Of a stretch of DNA of 64,000 bases, positions 44,323-53,500 are shown in pieces. This DNA is from Bacteroidetes bacterium HGW-Bacteroidetes-16. GTDB lineage: Bacteria > Bacteroidota > Bacteroidia > Bacteroidales > F082. The notes beneath the pieces were generated by a model, which saw nothing but the letters and a program-made list of their open reading frames with translations, did not search any database and was not told the origin of the DNA. Each line of letters begins with the position of its first letter. Position 1 is the first letter of the stretch. The DNA lies in the NCBI GenBank assembly GCA_002840975.1, contig PHDN01000003.1, forward strand, positions 62,001-126,000, read 5' to 3'. Both the position numbers and the translations under genes were made by a program.

Positions 44323-44344
44323 TAGGGCAATAATTTTATAAGTG

Positions 44345-44596
44345 ATGAACATTTCAGTCGACATTAGTTATTATCCTCTAAAAGAAGAGTTTATACCCCC
44401 AATTAAACACTTTATTCGCCGAATGAACCAATATCAGACCCTGGAGGTTCAAACCAATGGCATGAGTACACAGGTCTTTGGCGAATATGACGAGGTGATG
44501 GAGGCCCTTACGCGTGAGATAAAGGATTCATTTAACATGCCTCATTCGGTATTTGTACTTAAAATAATCAATGCCGATTTGCAAAAATATGCCTAA
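44345..44596 (+). CDS. Thiamine-binding-like protein (MTH1187/YkoF family)
   Basis: 83 residues of a small ferredoxin-like fold that resembles the MTH1187/YkoF group (VDISYYPLKEEFIPPIKHFI, QTNGMSTQVFGEYDEV). Some members bind thiamine or hydroxymethylpyrimidine. It is the first gene of an operon with a PnuC-family transporter, a NadR-type kinase and a glycosyltransferase, and is 9 bases from the transporter. A thiamine link is suggested by family and position only. A GTG start at 44342 precedes the ATG used here. Confidence 0.7.
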   Translation: MNISVDISYYPLKEEFIPPIKHFIRRMNQYQTLEVQTNGMSTQVFGEYDEVMEALTREIKDSFNMPHSVFVLKIINADLQKYA

Positions 44597-44605
44597 GTCT
44601 GATTG

Positions 44606-45316
44606 ATGAGCGAATTTTTCCTTTTCTTTCTGCAACCCTATCAATCGGCTACTCCTGGTAATATCATCCTTGAGTTGGTAGCCGCTTTTTTTGGTGTAAT
44701 CAGTGTATTTTATGCACGAAAACAAAACATCCTGGTGTTTCCAACAGGCATCATCAGTACGGCCATATATGTTTATCTGCTTGCGCAATGGGCTTTGTAT
44801 GGCGATTTAATTATCAACATTTATTACACACTGATGAGTGTTTATGGATGGTACATGTGGCAAAAAGTGATTAACGACCAACAGCAACATATTTCAATCA
44901 GTAGGACGAACAGAGTAGACAAATTGAAAGCGATGGGTATATTTTTATTTACCTCCGTGTTTGTTATCGCAGTTTACAGGTATTATAACGTAATGCCCAA
45001 TGAACTGGGATTCCTGGATAGTGTGGTGTATGCCTGGAGTCATATCACCTCCGGGAATCTGGATGATTTGAGGGATGTTACACCCTTTCTTGATACGTTT
45101 ACCACCGGAGTTTTTTTTGCAGCTATGTGGTTGATGGCCAATAAAAAGCTGGAAAACTGGACATTGTGGATTATCGGGGACATCGTATCCATTCCCTTGT
45201 ATTTTGTTAAAGGGTATGGCTTTACAGGATTGCAATACGCTATATTTCTCACAATTGCCATCATGGGATATCTCGAATGGCGTAAACAAATGAACCTGGC
45301 ATTCAGCCATGATTAA
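44606..45316 (+). CDS. PnuC-family transporter (nicotinamide riboside or thiamine)
   Basis: 236 residues with about seven membrane helices, the PnuC fold. Typical stretches are FFGVISVFYARKQNILVFPTG, YGDLIINIYYTLMSVYGWY and NWTLWIIGDIVSIPLYFVKG. PnuC carries nicotinamide riboside by facilitated diffusion, trapped by phosphorylation; PnuT relatives carry thiamine and are common in Bacteroidota. The upstream thiamine-binding-like gene favours thiamine, the downstream NadR kinase favours nicotinamide riboside. Its stop overlaps the kinase start by 8 bases (ATGATTAA). Confidence 0.85.
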   Translation: MSEFFLFFLQPYQSATPGNIILELVAAFFGVISVFYARKQNILVFPTGIISTAIYVYLLAQWALYGDLIINIYYTLMSVYGWYMWQKVINDQQQHISISRTNRVDKLKAMGIFLFTSVFVIAVYRYYNVMPNELGFLDSVVYAWSHITSGNLDDLRDVTPFLDTFTTGVFFAAMWLMANKKLENWTLWIIGDIVSIPLYFVKGYGFTGLQYAIFLTIAIMGYLEWRKQMNLAFSHD

Positions 45317-45818
45317 ACGCGTAGCCATCACCGGACCTGAATCTTCAGGAAAGACAGAACTTGCCAGCTACCTGGCTGATCATTTCCTGGATTTATGGGT
45401 TCCTGAGTTCTCAAGAGAATACCTGGCCGAAATGGGCTTGGCCTATCGCCTTTCTGATATTGAAACCATCGCCCGAGGACAGTTTCAAAGAGAAGAGCAG
45501 ATGATATCAAAAGCAAAAAAATACCTGTTTTGTGATACCGACTTCACTGTGACAAAAATATGGAGTGAAGTGGTTTTCGGCCGTTGCCCGGATTGGATCG
45601 ACACGAGGTTTAAGGAGGATCACTATGACCTTTATTTGCTTTGTTATCCTGATTTGCCATGGAAGCCAGATCCTTTGCGACAAAACCCCGATAACAGGAA
45701 AGACCTGTTTTTATTGTACCAAAAGGCATTGGTAAGTATCGGTGCAAATTTTCGGCAGGTTGATGGCGTGGGGGACGAAAGAACACAAAAAGCAATTAGC
45801 TTTGTACTCAGCTTGTAG
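45309..45818 (+). CDS. NadR-type nucleoside kinase/ATPase
   Basis: 169 residues with a P-loop GPESSGKT (9-16) and CDTDFTVTKIWSEV (about 75-88), as in the kinase domain of NadR that phosphorylates nicotinamide riboside. The adenylyltransferase domain of NadR is absent. Paired with a PnuC-type transporter it could trap imported nicotinamide riboside as its phosphate. The partner upstream suggests thiamine instead, so the substrate is open. Translation is probably coupled to the transporter by the 8-base overlap, and the next gene starts 3 bases after the stop. Confidence 0.82.
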   Translation: MIKRVAITGPESSGKTELASYLADHFLDLWVPEFSREYLAEMGLAYRLSDIETIARGQFQREEQMISKAKKYLFCDTDFTVTKIWSEVVFGRCPDWIDTRFKEDHYDLYLLCYPDLPWKPDPLRQNPDNRKDLFLLYQKALVSIGANFRQVDGVGDERTQKAISFVLSL

Positions 45819-45821
45819 AAG

Positions 45822-47030
45822 ATGACCTTGAAAAAAGATAATATTACGGTATTGCACTTTGCACGTTGGTATCCCAACCGCTACGATCCCATGTATGGAC
45901 TGTTTATCCAACGACATGCAGAAGCCGTTGCCCTGTATGGTACAGTGGGAGTGATATATGTACATGCCACACCAGACCCTTTAATTCCTAAGCGCATGGA
46001 AGTATGTTATCATCGGGAGAATGGCGTACATACTGTCCGTGTATATTATCCGGTTTCACGTTGTAAGCAAAAGCAAATTGGGCAATTGATCGGAATGATA
46101 CGCTTTTATAAGGCCTGCAACCTGGGGCGCAATAGGATTGCCAGGGAAATGGAGAAACCGGATGTGGTACATATCCACATTCTTACCAGGATGGGGATTT
46201 GGGGGTTATATTATAAATGGATGCATCAAACACCATATGTTATCAGCGAACATTGGTCCCGCTATCTGGAACGAACTGGCAGTTATCAGGGATGGTTGCG
46301 TAAATTTTTTACCCGAATGGTGGTGATGAATGCATCGTATGTCACTACCGTGACTCAGAATCTGGCCGGGGCCATGCAACGTCACGGACTAACAGGTGTG
46401 CCTTATCAGGTGCTGCCCAATGTAGTCGATCCGGTATTTTTTAATCCGCCGCTGATTCAAAGCAAACCCCCAAATCTTAAAACATTCATTCATGTGAGTT
46501 GTTTTGAAGACAAGTCCAAAAACATAAGTGGACTATTGCGCGCGGTTAAGCTATTATTTGAAAAAAGGAATGATTTTAAAGTGGTGCTGGTAGGCGATGG
46601 AATGGATTTTGACAGGATGAAAAATTATGCCGTTGAGTTGAATCTGAATGGGAAACAGGTGGAATTCACAGGACTTTTACAGGGTGAAGAACTTGTTGCT
46701 CAAATGAGCCAGGCAGACATGTTGTTGGTGACCAGCCACTACGAAAACCTGCCTGTGGTAATTCTTGAAAGCTTCGTGTTGGGTATACCGGTGTTGGCTA
46801 CACGCGTTGGTGGTATTGCAGAAATTGTTGATCCGTGCAATGGATTATTGATTTCTCCCGGCGATGAAAATGAACTGGTTGCCAGGATGGATGATTTCCT
46901 CAGTGGGGTTTTTAAGTTTGATTCAGAAATGATTAAGGCAAATTCACGCTTACACTTTACTCCTCAAGCGGTTGGTCAACAACTCATTGACTTGTATAGT
47001 CTAATTTTAAGGAAAAACGATGTGGACTGA
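45822..47030 (+). CDS. Glycosyltransferase family 4
   Basis: 402 residues of the GT-B fold. The start LHFARWYPNRYDPMYGLFI, the acceptor-side HIHILTRMG and the C-terminal UDP/GDP-sugar site (VGDGMDF; then ESFVLGIPVLATRVGGIAE, with the EX7E pattern, about 313-331) are visible. It likely adds a sugar to a lipid-linked or surface glycan, with unknown donor. The gene starts 3 bases after the kinase gene, so it rides in the same transcript, although its role differs. It converges with UspA, the stops 6 bases apart. Confidence 0.88.
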   Translation: MTLKKDNITVLHFARWYPNRYDPMYGLFIQRHAEAVALYGTVGVIYVHATPDPLIPKRMEVCYHRENGVHTVRVYYPVSRCKQKQIGQLIGMIRFYKACNLGRNRIAREMEKPDVVHIHILTRMGIWGLYYKWMHQTPYVISEHWSRYLERTGSYQGWLRKFFTRMVVMNASYVTTVTQNLAGAMQRHGLTGVPYQVLPNVVDPVFFNPPLIQSKPPNLKTFIHVSCFEDKSKNISGLLRAVKLLFEKRNDFKVVLVGDGMDFDRMKNYAVELNLNGKQVEFTGLLQGEELVAQMSQADMLLVTSHYENLPVVILESFVLGIPVLATRVGGIAEIVDPCNGLLISPGDENELVARMDDFLSGVFKFDSEMIKANSRLHFTPQAVGQQLIDLYSLILRKNDVD

Positions 47031-47036
47031 CCAAAG

Positions 47037-47906
47037 TTACTCGTGCATGGCCAGCATGGGAAGGTCGAGTTTGAAAAAATCTTTTTTGTTCAATTTCTGA
47101 CTGAACAACGATTTAAAAATATTGGATTTATGTGAAATAAACGCGATGACATCAATATGCTGATGTTCAACAAACGTTTCAAGGGCATCCTGTTTATCTT
47201 CGGCGTCTATTACAAAAAAGCGCACCTTGTCAAGCTTTTTTTCCATTGCGAATGCTTCTTTCAGGTCATTGATGAAAGCCACTCCCTGATCTTTTTTATT
47301 CTCTGAAACCAGGTGCATTACTGAAATATTGATCGGGGTTTCTTTAAACAGATTGAGCAACAAGTTAATTTTCGCGAAGTCATTTTCACTGGCATTGCTT
47401 GCATACATGATGTTATGGATGAGGCACCTTTTGGTTGTCATCGGAACTGCAATAACAGGAATACTTGCATGATCCATGATGCTCTCAGCCATACTTCCTT
47501 CCAAAAATCCTTTTTTACCGACTCCGTGAGTTCCCATAACAATAATATCAGGATTAAGATCGTCGCAAAGATTCCTGATTTCCCACTCCGGATCACCACC
47601 GGTAATACTATGCGAAAGTGTGATGTTATTTATTTTATTCTCAATAAGATACGCTTTAGTTTCATGTAGCAGACCAGTCATGCGGATTTCAGACTGTTGC
47701 TTGAGTTCCTCAATGAATTGCACGTTCATAAAGGCGTCACTATCGATGCCTGAAGGAAAACTGCTGTCAGGAATCATGAGTTGATCAGGGTAAATGTGTA
47801 ATAAATGAAGTGTTGTCGGGGTTGTTGCTCCTGCAATTTTGATGGCATATTTGCAAGTGATCAGTGAATTTTCAGAGAAATCAACCGGAATAAGCATGGT
47901 TTTCAT
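47037..47906 (-). CDS. Tandem universal stress protein (UspA)
   Basis: 289 residues from the ATG at 47906. Two UspA domains: the first (about 1-145) ends with GTHGVGKKGFLEGSMAESI, the G-2x-G-9x-G(S/T) ATP-binding motif. The second (about 150-289) has the fold but not the motif (ISHKSNIFKSLFSQ). UspA proteins bind ATP or small ligands and help survive stress. It is transcribed alone and is flanked by the convergent glycosyltransferase and the divergent Mpl-like gene. Confidence 0.88.
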   Translation of the reverse strand: MKTMLIPVDFSENSLITCKYAIKIAGATTPTTLHLLHIYPDQLMIPDSSFPSGIDSDAFMNVQFIEELKQQSEIRMTGLLHETKAYLIENKINNITLSHSITGGDPEWEIRNLCDDLNPDIIVMGTHGVGKKGFLEGSMAESIMDHASIPVIAVPMTTKRCLIHNIMYASNASENDFAKINLLLNLFKETPINISVMHLVSENKKDQGVAFINDLKEAFAMEKKLDKVRFFVIDAEDKQDALETFVEHQHIDVIAFISHKSNIFKSLFSQKLNKKDFFKLDLPMLAMHE

Positions 47907-48061
47907 CGCAGTATTTTTTTTTATAAAAATAGTTATTATTTGTTGGTTTGTAAAGATCAAAAAAAAACTAATTGATATTGCATTTTTTCTGGTATTTTTA
48001 CGCCTGTTAAAAAGGTTTATCGCATTGATAACTTCACTTGAGGATTAAAATCCATCAGAAT

Positions 48062-49417
48062 ATGAGAATACATTTTATTGCCATTGGGGGAAGTGCCATG
48101 CATAACCTTGCCATTGCCCTCAAACAGGCAGGACACATCATTAGCGGTTCGGATGATGAGATATTTGAACCTTCTAAAAGCCGGCTACAGCACTTTGACT
48201 TATTTCCCGGGCAGATGGGCTGGCATCCTGAATCAATCAGCCACAAACTGGATGCAGTGATTCTGGGGATGCACGCCAAGGCTGATAATCCTGAATTAAT
48301 ACAAGCTCAACAAATGGGTATTCAAGTATTTTCATACCCTGAATTTTTAGCACTACATGCACAACACAAACAACGCATCGTTATTGGAGGCAGTCATGGC
48401 AAAACAACCATCACCTCCATGGTGATGCATGTGATGAAGCAGCTCCGTTTTGATTTTGATTACCTCGTGGGTTCAAAAATTAAAAACTTTGATGTCATGG
48501 TACGTCTCAATGATGAGGCTCCGACCATGATTTTTGAAGGAGATGAATACCTGAGTTCCCCGATCGACTTACGTCCAAAGTTTCATTGGTACAGGCCTCA
48601 TATTGCATTGATCAGTGGAATTGCCTGGGATCACATGAATGTTTTCCCTACATTTGAGAATTATCTTGATCAGTTTAACCTCTTTATCCGGGGAATTGAA
48701 CCCAACGGTGTATTGATCTATAGTAGCGATGATGAACAACTGGTGCAATTGGTAAAGAATAATCCTGCTGTCCATTCAATTGGATACGGGGTTCATCCCC
48801 ATGTTGTTAAGGAAGGTGTTACCCGGTTGCTGACGGAAAATGGAGAAGTGGCTATTGGGTTATTTGGTCGGCACAATCTCCAAAATTTAAATGGTGCCAG
48901 GCTGATATGTCAACAGGTCGGGATTTCTGACACTGATTTTTATGATGCCATTGGTAATTTCGAGGGTGCTGCCAACAGGCTTGAGAAAGTACTTGATGAA
49001 AAGGGAATGATCTATTTCAAAGATTTCGCACATGCTCCTTCCAAGTTGAAGGCCACAATACAGGCCGTAAGGAACCAGTATCCCGATCGCAAACTACTGG
49101 CCTGTTTTGAATTGCATACCTATAGCAGTTTGAATAAAAGCTTTTTATCTGAGTACATCCACACACTCGCCCTTGCTGATATGGCCTGTGTTTATTTTAA
49201 TCCACACGCCCTGACATTAAAGAAGTTGCCGATGCTGATGAAACGGGATGTATTAAGTGCTTTTGGCAGAGATGACCTGCATGTTTTTGATCAATCATCG
49301 GATGTTGTTGACTGGATAAGGAAAAACAAATCTGAAAATACCGTGATTTTGATGATGAGCTCAGGCAATTTTGACGGGATTAATCACATGGAGTTGGCCA
49401 AATCGCTTCTCCAATGA
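48062..49417 (+). CDS. mpl: Mur ligase family protein, Mpl-like (UDP-N-acetylmuramate:peptide ligase)
   Basis: 451 residues. MRIHFIAIGGSAMHNLAIAL is the UDP-binding N-terminal domain of MurC/Mpl enzymes. The ATP site is GGSHGKTT (about 109-116), and FEGDEYLSS and HAPSKLKATI mark the catalytic and C-terminal domains. The order and length fit Mpl, which joins recycled cell-wall tripeptide to UDP-MurNAc, more than MurC. MurC cannot be fully excluded. The start at 48062 is taken over a TTG-type start at 48038. The last four bases overlap the next gene (ATGA, 49414-49417). Confidence 0.85.
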   Translation: MRIHFIAIGGSAMHNLAIALKQAGHIISGSDDEIFEPSKSRLQHFDLFPGQMGWHPESISHKLDAVILGMHAKADNPELIQAQQMGIQVFSYPEFLALHAQHKQRIVIGGSHGKTTITSMVMHVMKQLRFDFDYLVGSKIKNFDVMVRLNDEAPTMIFEGDEYLSSPIDLRPKFHWYRPHIALISGIAWDHMNVFPTFENYLDQFNLFIRGIEPNGVLIYSSDDEQLVQLVKNNPAVHSIGYGVHPHVVKEGVTRLLTENGEVAIGLFGRHNLQNLNGARLICQQVGISDTDFYDAIGNFEGAANRLEKVLDEKGMIYFKDFAHAPSKLKATIQAVRNQYPDRKLLACFELHTYSSLNKSFLSEYIHTLALADMACVYFNPHALTLKKLPMLMKRDVLSAFGRDDLHVFDQSSDVVDWIRKNKSENTVILMMSSGNFDGINHMELAKSLLQ

Positions 49418-50247
49418 AAAGGTGGATTTTCAACATAATACTGGGTCTTCTCCTGGCGGGAAATGCGGCTTTTTCTCAACAGCCGGAAGACGCTTTGCAT
49501 AAAAAATTTAATTACAGGGTGGGTAACCTGGGTTTCGCTGCCGATAGCATTGATTTGATTATTCCTGATGTCCCGCAAGGAGTGGTCACCAAATATTCCC
49601 TCGAGGTATATAATTTCGGAAAAAAGTCCATAGCGTTAGCCGATGGCAGGGCAAGCCGATTTGTTTCATCCAGCCCCAATCCTGCCGTTTTAATGCCTCA
49701 AACTTCAGGAACCATCATGGTTGAACTAAACATTGTAAAAGAATTGCCTTTTGGACCATTTAGGGCAGAGGTTTCGTTAGATACAGATGACGCCACTTCC
49801 AAATATAAATTTCTCAATCTGTTAACCAATATCGTTGTCAATACGGAAAAGTCAGGAGAATCTATTGGTTTGGATACGATTCCGCGTTTGTTCTTTGATT
49901 CGTATAATTATGATTTTGGATATCTGAACCGTGGGAAAAGACTCTATCATTCTTTTCGGTATACCAATGTGGGAGGAATGCCCGTGGTGATTAGCTACAT
50001 TGATGTTTCTCCTGACTGTAGAATGGTGGTTGCTCCCAACAAAATCATCCAACCGGGCGAGAGTGGCATGATCAGGTTAAAATTGATCCTTCGGGGCAGG
50101 GTAGGTGTGCAACACCGATCGGTCATTCTCACCACAAACGATCCTGTAACTCCCGTGATTACTCTTGGTCTCCATGGCAATGTGCGTAAAGATTCCCCTT
50201 CAAAAAGTAACCCGAACTTCTGTAACGAAAGTCCGGGTCGCTTTTAA
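49414..50247 (+). CDS. Exported DUF1573-domain protein, two-repeat
   Basis: 277 residues with a signal peptide (about 1-22, AAFSQQ). The C-terminal half carries a DUF1573-type Ig fold (YDFGYLNRGKRLYHSF, RYTNVGG) without the Cys pair SSCGC. The N-terminal half has a similar strand pattern and may be a second, diverged copy. Translation is coupled to the Mpl-like gene by the ATGA overlap. The last 14 codons lie within a terminator hairpin (50203-50245), which shapes the C-terminal sequence. Confidence 0.8.
   Translation: MKRWIFNIILGLLLAGNAAFSQQPEDALHKKFNYRVGNLGFAADSIDLIIPDVPQGVVTKYSLEVYNFGKKSIALADGRASRFVSSSPNPAVLMPQTSGTIMVELNIVKELPFGPFRAEVSLDTDDATSKYKFLNLLTNIVVNTEKSGESIGLDTIPRLFFDSYNYDFGYLNRGKRLYHSFRYTNVGGMPVVISYIDVSPDCRMVVAPNKIIQPGESGMIRLKLILRGRVGVQHRSVILTTNDPVTPVITLGLHGNVRKDSPSKSNPNFCNESPGRF
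50203..50245. terminator. Terminator hairpin overlapping the end of the DUF1573 gene
   Basis: AAAAGTAACCCGAACTT (50203-50219) pairs with AAGTCCGGGTCGCTTTT (50229-50245), two mismatches and one G-T pair. It sits inside the last codons of the gene, with the T run forming part of the stop region. Its other face can serve rho, whose stop is at 50268. Confidence 0.65.
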
Positions 50248-50267
50248 TATGCACCAATCAAAAAAGA

Positions 50268-52208
50268 TTAGCTATTCATCGAGATCAGAAATTCCTGATT
50301 GCTCTTTGTAAATTTAATTTTATCTTTTAAAAATTCCATGGCTTCTACAGGATTCATGTCTGCCAGGTGATTTCGCAGCACCCAGATGCGTTGAAGCATG
50401 TCTTTGTCCATTAACAAATCTTCGCGGCGGGTACTCGAAGCCACAATGTCGATGGCTGGATAGATCCTTTTGTTTGACAGTTTGCGGTCGAGCTGAAGTT
50501 CCATGTTACCGGTGCCCTTAAATTCTTCAAAGATCACCTCGTCCATTTTTGATCCGGTATCGATGAGGGCCGTAGCCAGAATGGTGAGCGAACCGCCATG
50601 TTCAATTTGACGGGCGGCTCCAAAGAACCTTTTAGGTTTCTGTAACGCGTTGGCTTCAACGCCACCCGAAAGAACTTTTCCGGAGGCCGGTGAAACGGTA
50701 TTATAAGCCCTTGCCAAACGGGTAATCGAGTCGAGCAGAATGACCACATCGTGACCGCATTCGGTAAGTCTTTTGGCTTTTTCCAGGATCAGGTTGGCGA
50801 TTTTAACATGCTTTTCGGCAGGCTCGTCAAAGGTAGAAGCAATGACTTCGGCATTTACATTCCTGGCCATATCTGTTACCTCTTCAGGACGTTCGTCGAT
50901 GAGTAGGATAATCAGATAAACCTCTGGGTGATTGGCAGCTATGGCGTTTGCAATCTCTTTTAGGAGTACCGTTTTTCCTGTTTTCGGCTGTGACACGATG
51001 AGCCCGCGCTGACCTTTGCCAATCGGGGCAAACATATCCATCAGACGGGTTGAAATGGTCTCTTGTTTATGACCTGTAAGAATGAATTTTTCTTCAGGGA
51101 AAAGAGGTGTCAGGAAGTCAAAAGGAACTCTGTCGCGGACTTCTTCCGGGAGTCTTCCATTGATATGGTCAACCTTTATCAGTGGGAAATATTTTTCTGA
51201 TTCTTTTGGGGGGCGCACGGTTCCTTCAACTGTATCGCCCGTTTTTAATCCAAACAATTTAATCTGCGATTGCGAAACATAGATGTCGTCAGGAGAGTTC
51301 AGGTAGTTATAATCGGAGGAACGCAAAAAACCGTAACCATCTGGCATAATTTCCAAAACTCCTTCTGCCGGTACCATCCCTTCAAATTCAAACGCAAATT
51401 CTGCGCGTTGCGGTTGAGGTTTTGGTTGAATTTGATTTATTTCCCTGGTATTTGGATTGTCAGATTTTACGTATGGTTTAGGAGCTCTGACATCGTTTTC
51501 GAAACGAGGTCTTTTATCATAAGGCTTCCTTTCTTCCCTGTTTTCGATAGGTCGTGATACGGCCGGTTGTTCGGGTCTTATCACAGTTTCAGAAATTTCA
51601 GGTTCTTTTGTCATCGTCACAGTTGAAACGATGGGCAAAGGTTTTCTTTCTATCCGTTCACGTTTTCGGTGCCGGGAAGCATCATTGTCAGATGGTTTCC
51701 TTGGATAAGAGGTAACAGGGGAATCTGGTTTCTTTTCCTCGATCGCAGATTCGGTTGGTTTATTATCAGGTGCTTTCACGACAGCCTCAGGAGAGGTTTG
51801 TAGAGTTCGCTCTGGAATTGGAACTTCTATCTTTGGCCTATTTTCGATCGGCCTGGTATATTCTTGTTGCTTTTTTGGTTCTGGTTTTATGGGATTATCC
51901 TTTAACGGTCTCATTGCAGGCTTTGAGTCGTTTCCCTGAGCTGCCGGTGTTACAGGTCTGTCTTTAATCACCTCCTGTGGCCTTCTGTCATCAGGTTTTC
52001 GCTTAATGACAGGGCGTCCACGTTTTTTCTTTTCAATAATTTCTTCTTTCTGGAGGGTCTCCGGTGATGGATTTAAAGCTTGATAATCAAGGATTTTATA
52101 AATCAACTCCTTTTTTAAAAGCTTATCTGTTTTTGGAATTTTAAATTCCTCGGCAATCAGCCTTAAATCAGCTACAAGTTTGCCATTAAGTTCCACAATA
52201 TCGTACAT
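50268..52208 (-). CDS. rho: Transcription termination factor Rho with long insertion
   Basis: Hexameric RNA-dependent ATPase that ends transcription. At 646 residues it is over 200 longer than E. coli Rho (419). The N-terminal Rho helical domain (about 1-52) is followed by about 215 residues rich in Lys, Arg, Pro and Glu (55-270), which include [12 protein letters not shown] with the AT-hook core RGRP. The cold-shock-like RNA-binding domain (about 275-350, [15 protein letters not shown]) and the motor ([40 protein letters not shown]) are intact. Insertions here are known in Bacteroidota Rho. A hairpin lies in its leader. Confidence 0.95.
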   Translation of the reverse strand: MYDIVELNGKLVADLRLIAEEFKIPKTDKLLKKELIYKILDYQALNPSPETLQKEEIIEKKKRGRPVIKRKPDDRRPQEVIKDRPVTPAAQGNDSKPAMRPLKDNPIKPEPKKQQEYTRPIENRPKIEVPIPERTLQTSPEAVVKAPDNKPTESAIEEKKPDSPVTSYPRKPSDNDASRHRKRERIERKPLPIVSTVTMTKEPEISETVIRPEQPAVSRPIENREERKPYDKRPRFENDVRAPKPYVKSDNPNTREINQIQPKPQPQRAEFAFEFEGMVPAEGVLEIMPDGYGFLRSSDYNYLNSPDDIYVSQSQIKLFGLKTGDTVEGTVRPPKESEKYFPLIKVDHINGRLPEEVRDRVPFDFLTPLFPEEKFILTGHKQETISTRLMDMFAPIGKGQRGLIVSQPKTGKTVLLKEIANAIAANHPEVYLIILLIDERPEEVTDMARNVNAEVIASTFDEPAEKHVKIANLILEKAKRLTECGHDVVILLDSITRLARAYNTVSPASGKVLSGGVEANALQKPKRFFGAARQIEHGGSLTILATALIDTGSKMDEVIFEEFKGTGNMELQLDRKLSNKRIYPAIDIVASSTRREDLLMDKDMLQRIWVLRNHLADMNPVEAMEFLKDKIKFTKSNQEFLISMNS

Positions 52209-52230
52209 ATACGGGGATTTTGTAATATAC

Positions 52231-52248
52231 CGAACTTGATTAAGTTCG
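52231..52248 (-). promoter_or_regulatory. Hairpin in the rho leader
   Basis: Perfect 7-bp stem CGAACTT/AAGTTCG with a 4-base loop, about 23 bases before the rho ATG. It may help regulate rho, as E. coli rho is autoregulated in its leader. No clear promoter box is found upstream, only a one-mismatch TATTTTCG. Confidence 0.45.
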
Positions 52249-52472
52249 ATTAAAAATAAATACTTGAATTAATTATACTGGAATTTTCAGATCCTTCTTC
52301 TTAGTTCCTTTAGTGCTGCGAAAATACTACAAAAAGCATTGTAATTGAAATTAATAAACATTTATTTTGATTATTTATTCAATTTAAAATCAATTCACAT
52401 AGAAAAAAGATTTTTAATTACGAGTTTATAAAGATAAATAGTTAGTTATTATAAAATTTTTATTAATGTTGG

Positions 52473-52503
52473 TTGGGCAGGCATAGGTAAATGATTATTT
52501 TTG
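52473..52503 (+). promoter_or_regulatory. Consensus promoter of the DUF4293 gene
   Basis: TTG at 52473-52475, a 20-base spacer, TATTTTTG at 52496-52503. The ATG at 52528 is 24 bases downstream. The box overlaps the upstream end of the frame and supports that start. Confidence 0.7.
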
Positions 52504-52527
52504 TGGATCAAATTTACAAATAAATTT

Positions 52528-52998
52528 ATGATACAACGTAAACAATCTGTTTTTTTATTCTTGTCATTCATTTCATTGGCAGGATTGACTTTTCTGCCTT
52601 TGGCAAATTTTCTTGGCGATCAGGATTCTTTGGTGATGTATGTATATCAAATTGTCAGCAAAGTTCCGGATTCCATACCCCCCTTTAGTAGTTTGTTTTT
52701 ATTGCCTTTATTGTCAATTGTGATCATCGCGGCAACGCTATCATTTGGAGCGATTTTCATGTTTAAAAATAGAAGCAGACAGCTCATGGTTGTTCGTTTA
52801 ATGATTTTTTTACTCATCGTTTTCATCGGATTGTTTTTCTTGTATTATGTAAATGCCCTTGAAGAAATCAGCGGTGGACTTATTGAACCTGAATATGGAA
52901 TGTACCTGATACCGATGGCACTGGTCTTCCTCTTTCTGGCTATGCGCGGTATTGTGGCTGATGAGCGTTTGGTGCGTTCATCCGAGCGTTTGCGCTAA
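52528..52998 (+). CDS. DUF4293 membrane protein
   Basis: 156 residues with four predicted helices, starting MIQRKQSVFLFLSF, the typical opening of DUF4293. The family is confined largely to Bacteroidota and often lies next to rho, as here. No function is known. It has a consensus promoter. Its stop overlaps the stop of the phosphodiesterase gene by four bases (CTAA, 52995-52998), so the genes converge. Confidence 0.85.
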   Translation: MIQRKQSVFLFLSFISLAGLTFLPLANFLGDQDSLVMYVYQIVSKVPDSIPPFSSLFLLPLLSIVIIAATLSFGAIFMFKNRSRQLMVVRLMIFLLIVFIGLFFLYYVNALEEISGGLIEPEYGMYLIPMALVFLFLAMRGIVADERLVRSSERLR

Positions 52999-53498
52999 AA
53001 CTGACTTTCCCGCTTCAGTTCAAGAATCTCCAGGTCTTTAATCTGTTTTTTATCGACTACAAACCTGACTGCCGTAATCACTTGATGAATTCCGGATGTT
53101 CCGGCAGCACCCGGATTAATATGCAATAACTCATGCTGTTTGTCATAGATCACTTTAAGGATGTGAGAATGGCCAGAAATAAACAAACCGGGCCGATTCT
53201 CCAGGATTAGTTTTCTGGACTGTTGTGTATACCTTCCCGGATAGCCACCAATATGAATCATGGCTACCAATAAATCTTCACATTTAAAAATCGCTGTTTC
53301 GGCGCATGCTGACCTCACTTTGGTGTCATCAATATTCCCAAAAACAGCTACAACGGGTTTATAAAGTTCCAGTTTTTCCAATGTTTTCATGTTGCCAATG
53401 TCACCGGCATGCCATATCTCGTCGCAAGAATCGAAAAATGAAACCACCCGGGGAAGCAGGGTTCCATGGGTGTCAGAAAGGAGTCCTATTCTTTTCAA
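52995..53498 (-). CDS. YfcE/MJ0936-type metallophosphoesterase
   Basis: 167 residues of the calcineurin-like family. GLLSDTHG, WHAGDIG, VFGNIDD, MIHIGG and SGHSHI carry the usual metal-binding Asp, His and Asn residues, so it should hydrolyse phosphodiesters with Mn or Ni. MIHIGGYP replaces the more common HG(H) in that motif. The physiological substrate is unknown. It follows the DUF3078 gene by two bases (53501) and may be co-transcribed with it. Confidence 0.88.
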   Translation of the reverse strand: MKRIGLLSDTHGTLLPRVVSFFDSCDEIWHAGDIGNMKTLEKLELYKPVVAVFGNIDDTKVRSACAETAIFKCEDLLVAMIHIGGYPGRYTQQSRKLILENRPGLFISGHSHILKVIYDKQHELLHINPGAAGTSGIHQVITAVRFVVDKKQIKDLEILELKRESQF

Positions 53499-53500
53499 AA

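Noticed and set aside
44273-44344. TPP riboswitch before the thiamine-related operon
   Set aside because: The leader after the -7 box is only about 20 bases and has no CUGAGA or similar conserved core.
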